DNA of 10,228 bases from JBFMGS01 sp040752635 (GTDB taxonomy: Bacteria; Bacillota; SHA-98; UBA4971), in NCBI GenBank assembly GCA_040752635.1, contig JBFMGS010000067.1, positions 1 to 10,228 on the forward strand. The letters are read 5' to 3'. Below, piece by piece: positions 6,180 to 10,228 of the stretch (its first letter is position 1; the number at the start of each line of letters is the position of its first letter). A program made the translations under genes and the position numbers. Below the pieces are notes generated by a model that did no database searches, was not told the origin of the DNA, and worked only from the letters and a program-made list of their open reading frames with translations.

Positions 6180-6983
6180 ATGAGAAGGGTGCTTTCTCTG
6201 ATAGCTCTCGTAGCACTCGCTGCGGCGTTCGCCCTCCCGATTCTGTGGCTCGTTACAGCGCCGTTCAACGCCAAGCCAACGCTGGGGCTGAGCCTTCCAA
6301 AGCCGACGCTTCAGAATCTCTACGGGGTGTTCAAGAACCCGTCGGCTGTGACGGGCCTTAAGAACAGCCTCATGCAATCAACCGCAACCATGCTCATTGC
6401 CACGGCAACAGCCACAATGGCTGCCTATGCCTTCTCCAGAGCCGCGTTTCGCGGACGGGACACTATCCTCTACGTTCTGATCTTGCTTTCGAGCGTGGTG
6501 TCGGGAGTGTCTGCCATGGTGCCGCTGTACGTGCTTATGCAGAGGCTCGGGCTCCTGGACTCGCACGCAGGCTTGATACTTGTTTATGTCGGGGGGCTTC
6601 TGCCCACGAACATGTTCATCATGAAGGACTTTGTTGACTCGATCCCGCGAGCCTACGAGGAGGCTGCCCTCGTGGACGGAAGCAGCCCGGGGCAGGTGCT
6701 GCTGAATATCGCATTTCCGCTATGTAGGCCGGGGATGGCAGTCATCGCAGTGCTCATATTCGTGAGCACGTGGAGCAACTTCCTTGTGCCCTTCATCCTG
6801 CTGCGCTCCCCGTCGAAGGCGCCCGCGTCGGTAGCCATATACTCCTTCTTCAACGAGGTGGGCATTCCGATCCTCGGGCTCATCGCAGCGTATTCCTTGA
6901 TCTATACCATCCCGGTGGTGGCGCTATACATCATCGTCAACAGAAAGTTCGGGTTCAGGTTCTACGGTGGCATAAAGAGCTAG
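6180..6983 (+). CDS. Sugar ABC transporter permease, MalG/UgpE type
   Basis: Second membrane subunit, pairing with the permease encoded just upstream. It has 267 residues, slightly short but normal for MalG-like proteins. Membrane segments lie near residues 4-26, 64-85, 95-119, 131-147, 184-206 and 236-258. The coupling-loop motif is at 160-180 (E-E-A-A-L-V-D-G and ending A-F-P), followed by LCRPG. The C-terminal NRKFGFRFYGGIKS is typical of the family. The ATG at 6180 has GGAGGG 7 nt upstream (6167-6172), inside the last codons of the previous gene, which indicates tight translational coupling. An in-frame open reading stretch continues far upstream to 5679, but it overlaps the first permease and is not real coding. 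Confidence 0.94.
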   Translation: MRRVLSLIALVALAAAFALPILWLVTAPFNAKPTLGLSLPKPTLQNLYGVFKNPSAVTGLKNSLMQSTATMLIATATATMAAYAFSRAAFRGRDTILYVLILLSSVVSGVSAMVPLYVLMQRLGLLDSHAGLILVYVGGLLPTNMFIMKDFVDSIPRAYEEAALVDGSSPGQVLLNIAFPLCRPGMAVIAVLIFVSTWSNFLVPFILLRSPSKAPASVAIYSFFNEVGIPILGLIAAYSLIYTIPVVALYIIVNRKFGFRFYGGIKS

Positions 6984-7000
6984 ATCTGGGAGGAGTCTTC

Positions 7001-8086
7001 ATGGCAGAGGTGCGCCTCGTAAGCGTGTCCAAGAGCTTCGATAAAGTGGATGCTGTTACTGACGTGACAATCACCATCGCTGACGGCGAGTTCTTTACGC
7101 TGCTCGGCCCGTCGGGTTGCGGCAAGACCACCACACTCAGGATGATAGCCGGACTCGAGCGGCCGACCTCGGGGAGGATATTCATAGGCGACCGAGACGT
7201 AACCGAGCTTCCGCCCAAGGCGCGCAACATAGCGATGGTCTTTCAAAACTACGCTCTGTATCCTCACATGACGGTGGCGGAGAACATCGGCTACCCTTTG
7301 CGAATCCGCAACAAGTCTCGAAAGGATATTGAGGCTCGCACCCTCGAGGTTGCACGCAACCTGGCCATCTCGGACCTCATCCACCGGCGGCCCGCCGAGA
7401 TAAGCGGCGGACAGCAACAGAGGGCTGCCCTGGCACGGGCCATCATACATGAGCCCAACGTGTTCCTCTTCGACGAGCCGCTCTCGAACCTTGACGCCAA
7501 ACTTCGGACCGACGCCAGAACCTTTCTCAAGCACTTACAGCAGACTCTCGGGATTACGACGGTTTACGTAACTCACGACCAGTCGGAGGCCATGGCCATG
7601 TCAGACCGGATAGCCGTCATGGAGAAGGGAAGGGTCGTCCAGGTCGGTCCGCCGCTCGAGGTATACAGGCACCCTACCAACACGTTCGTTGCCGAGTTCC
7701 TGGGGAACCCGCCGATGAACCTGCTCCGCAGCACATATGCACCGGTGTCCGGAAGGCCCGCCGTGGAGATAGACGGTTCGTGCGTTGTCCTGTCGGATGG
7801 TCAGGCCGGCCTCGATCGTCTGTCGCCAGGAACCGAGGTGGTTCTTGGGATACGCCCTGAGGATATCGGTCTTTTTGTGGGAGCAGAAGGGGAAGGCATC
7901 GCCGGCGAGGTCTTCGTGGTGGAACCGCTCGGCTACGAGACGCTCGTCAGCGTGAAGACGCGCGCAGGCACCGTGAAGGTGAAGACCTTCGAGGACATGG
8001 ACCTCACGCCGGGGCTTGCGGTGCGGCTCGTGCCGAATACAAAGCGCGTACGCCTCTTTGAGAGCTCGGGCGCTCGGCTCTATTGA
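7001..8086 (+). CDS. Sugar ABC transporter ATP-binding protein, MsmK/UgpC/MalK type
   Basis: Cytoplasmic ATPase that powers the importer. It has 361 residues with all hallmark motifs: Walker A GPSGCGKTT at 36-44 (Lys42), Q-loop Gln82 in FQNYALYPHM, ABC signature ISGGQQQR at 134-141 (usually LSGGQ), Walker B VFLFDE at 154-159, D-loop SNLD at 162-165 and switch His192 in VTHDQSEAM. The C-terminal third (about 236-361) is a MalK-like regulatory/TOBE region containing GIRPEDI. The ATG at 7001 has GGGAGGAG at 6988-6995. The gap to the permease is 17 bp. Many Bacillota use one shared ATPase for several sugar importers; here a dedicated gene completes the cassette. Whether it also serves other importers cannot be told. 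Confidence 0.96.
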   Translation: MAEVRLVSVSKSFDKVDAVTDVTITIADGEFFTLLGPSGCGKTTTLRMIAGLERPTSGRIFIGDRDVTELPPKARNIAMVFQNYALYPHMTVAENIGYPLRIRNKSRKDIEARTLEVARNLAISDLIHRRPAEISGGQQQRAALARAIIHEPNVFLFDEPLSNLDAKLRTDARTFLKHLQQTLGITTVYVTHDQSEAMAMSDRIAVMEKGRVVQVGPPLEVYRHPTNTFVAEFLGNPPMNLLRSTYAPVSGRPAVEIDGSCVVLSDGQAGLDRLSPGTEVVLGIRPEDIGLFVGAEGEGIAGEVFVVEPLGYETLVSVKTRAGTVKVKTFEDMDLTPGLAVRLVPNTKRVRLFESSGARLY

Positions 8087-8173
8087 GCGTTGCCAGGCAG
8101 GCTCCTACTTCCCCGCGGTCATTGAAGCAGAACCGGGAACCGCAACCCGACATTAGGATGGTGAACTCTCAAC

Positions 8174-9769
8174 ATGGAGACCGACAAGGGATATCCGCGC
8201 CTTTTCTCCGGGACGCTCACGCGGGATGACTCCCGCAGTTGCCGCCGGCTCAAGTTCTTCGTTCCGCCCGGCGCCCGGGAGGTCATGGTGAAACTTTCAT
8301 ACAATCCGCGGCACGAGGAGGAGGGCAAGCCCCTCGGCGTTCAGGAGTTCCGTGAGCGGTGGGATCGGGAGATAGCGCGGTACCGTGAGAAGGCGGAGCG
8401 CGCAGGCGATCCTACGCTTCTCGCTTACTATGAGCGGTTCGTGGACGAGGCCATTGCGCGCATCCAGCCGCTCTCCAACCTTCTCAACCTCGCGGTCTTC
8501 GACTCAGCAGGAGCTTTTCGCGGCCGCTGGGATTCCCCGCAGCACTTCGCAGAGTGGGCAAGCATCGGCGAGGTGGAGGCCACCCGTGGGTTCGTGGCAG
8601 GCGCCATCCGTCCGGGCGAGTGGACCGTGATCCTGGAGTGCCATGCTGTGGTGACGGACGCCTGCACGTATGAGTTGGAAGTCCAGTGCGTGGTGTCTGG
8701 TGGCTCTTGGTACCGGGGCGAACTCCACGCCCACACGAACCACAGCGACGGGACGCTTTCGCCGGATGAGCTTGTGGCCGCAGCAGCCGAAGCAGGGCTC
8801 GACTTCATCGCAGTCACTGACCATAACACTGTAAGCGCGCTGAGCATGCTCGACGCGCTTGGCCGGACCTGCAGGACTACCCCTCAAGCGTCGAACGGGC
8901 GACCCCTGGTGATCCCGGGGATGGAGCTTACCACTTTCTATGGCCATGCTGTTGCCATCGGGGTGTCGGGGTTCGTCCCCTGGCATGACGCCTCTAAAGA
9001 CGGGGGGCTGAGCTGGCAGGCTGCGGAGGTTCATCGTCAGGGCGGGATCCTCTCCATAGCGCACCCGTTCAGCATAGGATATCCTGTTTGCGCGGGGTGC
9101 GAGTGGGAGTATGAGAACACCGATTTGAGTGTTGTAGACCTGATGGAAGTGTGGTCGGGACCGTGGTCATCCCGTATCATCTGGAATGTCCTCGCCCTGC
9201 GCTGGTGGGATGAGATGCTCTGCCGGGGTCACCGCGTAACTGGTGTCGCAGCGCGTGATGTGCACAAGCGCGAGGAGCTTTTCCGGAGAGAGACAGCAGA
9301 CACCTACGTGTGGGCGCGCTCGCTTTCGCAAGCCGGGATAATGGAGGGCCTGAAGGCCGGCAGAGTATTCATGAGCTCAGGGCCGGTTCTGGATTTCTCG
9401 CTGAGGACCGGAGGCTGCGAGACGCGCTACCTTCCTGGTGACCACGTGCAGGCGCGTCGAGGCGATAGTCTGGTGTTTGCGGTGAAGTTGCACCCGGAAG
9501 GAAAATGCGGGGCAAACGGGCTGTCGATCCGGGACCTGTCGGTCCGAATCGTCGAGGGCACCCGGGAGAGGGGCGTGCGATCGCTTTGTACGATGCCGCT
9601 CGACGGGGGCGGATACGCTGACTTTGGGGATGTCGTCAAGGGTGAAGCCTGGTACCGCTGCGAGGTTATCGGAAGCTCAAAGCGCTACCTGCCCGGTCCG
9701 AACCTTGTAGCGGCTTCGAACCCGATTTACATAGAGTTGACGCCCTCTGTTCTGCCATGCCAAGGCTGA
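8174..9769 (+). CDS. CehA/McbA-type PHP-superfamily metallohydrolase
   Basis: Predicted metal-dependent hydrolase of 531 residues. The PHP catalytic domain spans about 178-405: RGELHAHTNHSDG (His185, His187, His190, Asp192), AVTDHNT (Asp216, His217), GMELT (Glu251), SIAHPF (His297), MEVW (Glu325) and ARDVH (Asp362, His364). The metal ligands expected for a PHP site are all present. Residues 1-175 look like a beta-rich N-terminal domain (ending in a TVILECHAVV-type strand) with a charged helical insertion around 46-100. Residues 405-531 form another beta-rich tail. No signal peptide is present, so it is probably cytoplasmic. Family members include carbaryl hydrolase and several phosphoesterase-like enzymes; the substrate here is unknown. 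Its place between the sugar importer and a GH38 mannosidase suggests it acts on the imported compound. The ATG at 8174 follows AGGATGGTGA (8155-8164), a mediocre binding site. Confidence 0.88.
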   Translation: METDKGYPRLFSGTLTRDDSRSCRRLKFFVPPGAREVMVKLSYNPRHEEEGKPLGVQEFRERWDREIARYREKAERAGDPTLLAYYERFVDEAIARIQPLSNLLNLAVFDSAGAFRGRWDSPQHFAEWASIGEVEATRGFVAGAIRPGEWTVILECHAVVTDACTYELEVQCVVSGGSWYRGELHAHTNHSDGTLSPDELVAAAAEAGLDFIAVTDHNTVSALSMLDALGRTCRTTPQASNGRPLVIPGMELTTFYGHAVAIGVSGFVPWHDASKDGGLSWQAAEVHRQGGILSIAHPFSIGYPVCAGCEWEYENTDLSVVDLMEVWSGPWSSRIIWNVLALRWWDEMLCRGHRVTGVAARDVHKREELFRRETADTYVWARSLSQAGIMEGLKAGRVFMSSGPVLDFSLRTGGCETRYLPGDHVQARRGDSLVFAVKLHPEGKCGANGLSIRDLSVRIVEGTRERGVRSLCTMPLDGGGYADFGDVVKGEAWYRCEVIGSSKRYLPGPNLVAASNPIYIELTPSVLPCQG

Positions 9770-9812
9770 AAAGCGTGGTACTCCCTCCCCGCGACCGAAG
9801 TCGTGAGCATCT

Positions 9813-10228
9813 ATGTCAGGATTGGCGGTGAAGACTGTGGAAGCAGTGATAGTATCTCATACCCACTGGGACCGCGAATGGTACATGCCGTTCCAGCAGT
9901 TTAGGGCGAGACTCGTGGCTCTGATCGATTACGTGGTAGACCTGCTCGAACATGATGACAGGTTCAAGTGCTTCACTCTCGACGGGCAGTCAGTGGTCCT
10001 CGAGGACTACCTGGAGGTGCGCCCTGAAAACGAAGACCGGCTGCGACGCCTCATCCGCGAAGGACGACTCCTTGTGGGGCCGTGGTACGTCCTGCCTGAC
10101 GAGTTTCTGTCAACCGAGGAGGCAATGGTTCGGAACCTCCTCGTGGGTCGCAAGGTAGCCCGCAAGTTCGGCCGGGTTATGAACGTCGGGTATGTCCCTG
10201 ACCCGTTCGGGCATATTGGGCAGCTTCC
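9813..10228 (+). CDS. Glycoside hydrolase family 38 alpha-mannosidase, N-terminal part (cut by window edge)
   Basis: The first 138 residues of a GH38 enzyme, which hydrolyses alpha-mannosidic bonds with retention, using a bound metal. The family signatures are clear: VSHTHWDREW at 14-23 (metal-site region), LDGQSVVLEDYL at 56-67, GRLLVGPWYVLPDEF at 84-98 and NVGYVPDPFGHIGQL at 124-138. Asp130 in PDPFGH is the expected nucleophile; many bacterial relatives have PDSFGH. There is no signal peptide, so the enzyme should act in the cytoplasm on imported sugar. The start is uncertain. The ATG at 9813 has only a weak binding site, whereas a GTG at 9828 has AGGA 6 nt upstream and would give a protein beginning MKTVEAVIVSH. 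The gene lies 43 bp after the PHP hydrolase and runs off the right end; full-length bacterial relatives are usually 800-1000 residues. Confidence 0.93.
   Translation, partial: MSGLAVKTVEAVIVSHTHWDREWYMPFQQFRARLVALIDYVVDLLEHDDRFKCFTLDGQSVVLEDYLEVRPENEDRLRRLIREGRLLVGPWYVLPDEFLSTEEAMVRNLLVGRKVARKFGRVMNVGYVPDPFGHIGQL

Overview
The window is GC-rich bacterial DNA (roughly 60% GC by eye) with consistently strong GGAGG-type ribosome binding sites. It encodes an ECF-type S component, a XylR-like ROK regulator and a complete CUT1 sugar ABC cassette. This mix fits a deep-branching, probably anaerobic or thermophilic Bacillota-type organism. There is no rRNA or other phylogenetic marker, so the assignment is an inference. 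The solute-binding protein has a plain cleavable signal peptide with no lipobox cysteine, which leaves a diderm lineage open.

Left part, minus strand (22-1929): a P1-family (DmpA/NylC/BapA-type) self-cleaving N-terminal-nucleophile hydrolase is followed, after 324 bp, by the membrane S component of an ECF vitamin or micronutrient transporter. The hydrolase most likely starts at a TTG codon (1929) behind a GGGAGG site. Its 5' leader contains two overlapping, mutually exclusive inverted repeats.

Centre (1930-2344): the divergent intergenic region carries a perfect 8+8 bp palindrome (2199-2219, TTAGTTAG-N5-CTAACTAA). Its half-sites resemble the TTAGTT/AACTAA ends of operators bound by XylR-type ROK repressors. 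The ROK regulator gene starts 125 bp downstream.

Right part, plus strand (2345-10228): ROK regulator, then extracellular sugar-binding protein, MalF-type permease, MalG-type permease, MsmK/UgpC-type ATPase, CehA/McbA-type PHP metallohydrolase, and the first 138 codons of a GH38 alpha-mannosidase cut by the window edge. The genes are co-directional and mostly closely spaced. Gaps are 238 bp before the binding protein, 103 bp containing a 14-bp hairpin after it, 2 bp between permeases, 17 bp before the ATPase, 87 bp before the PHP gene and 43 bp before the mannosidase.

The most economical reading is an import and catabolism locus for a mannose-containing oligosaccharide or glycoside. The binding protein captures it, the permeases and ATPase import it, the GH38 enzyme cleaves alpha-mannosidic bonds in the cytoplasm, and the ROK protein senses the sugar. 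The PHP hydrolase is the least explained member and the best candidate for new chemistry, for example removal of a phosphodiester or other non-sugar substituent. No mobile element, CRISPR array, tRNA or rRNA was seen.
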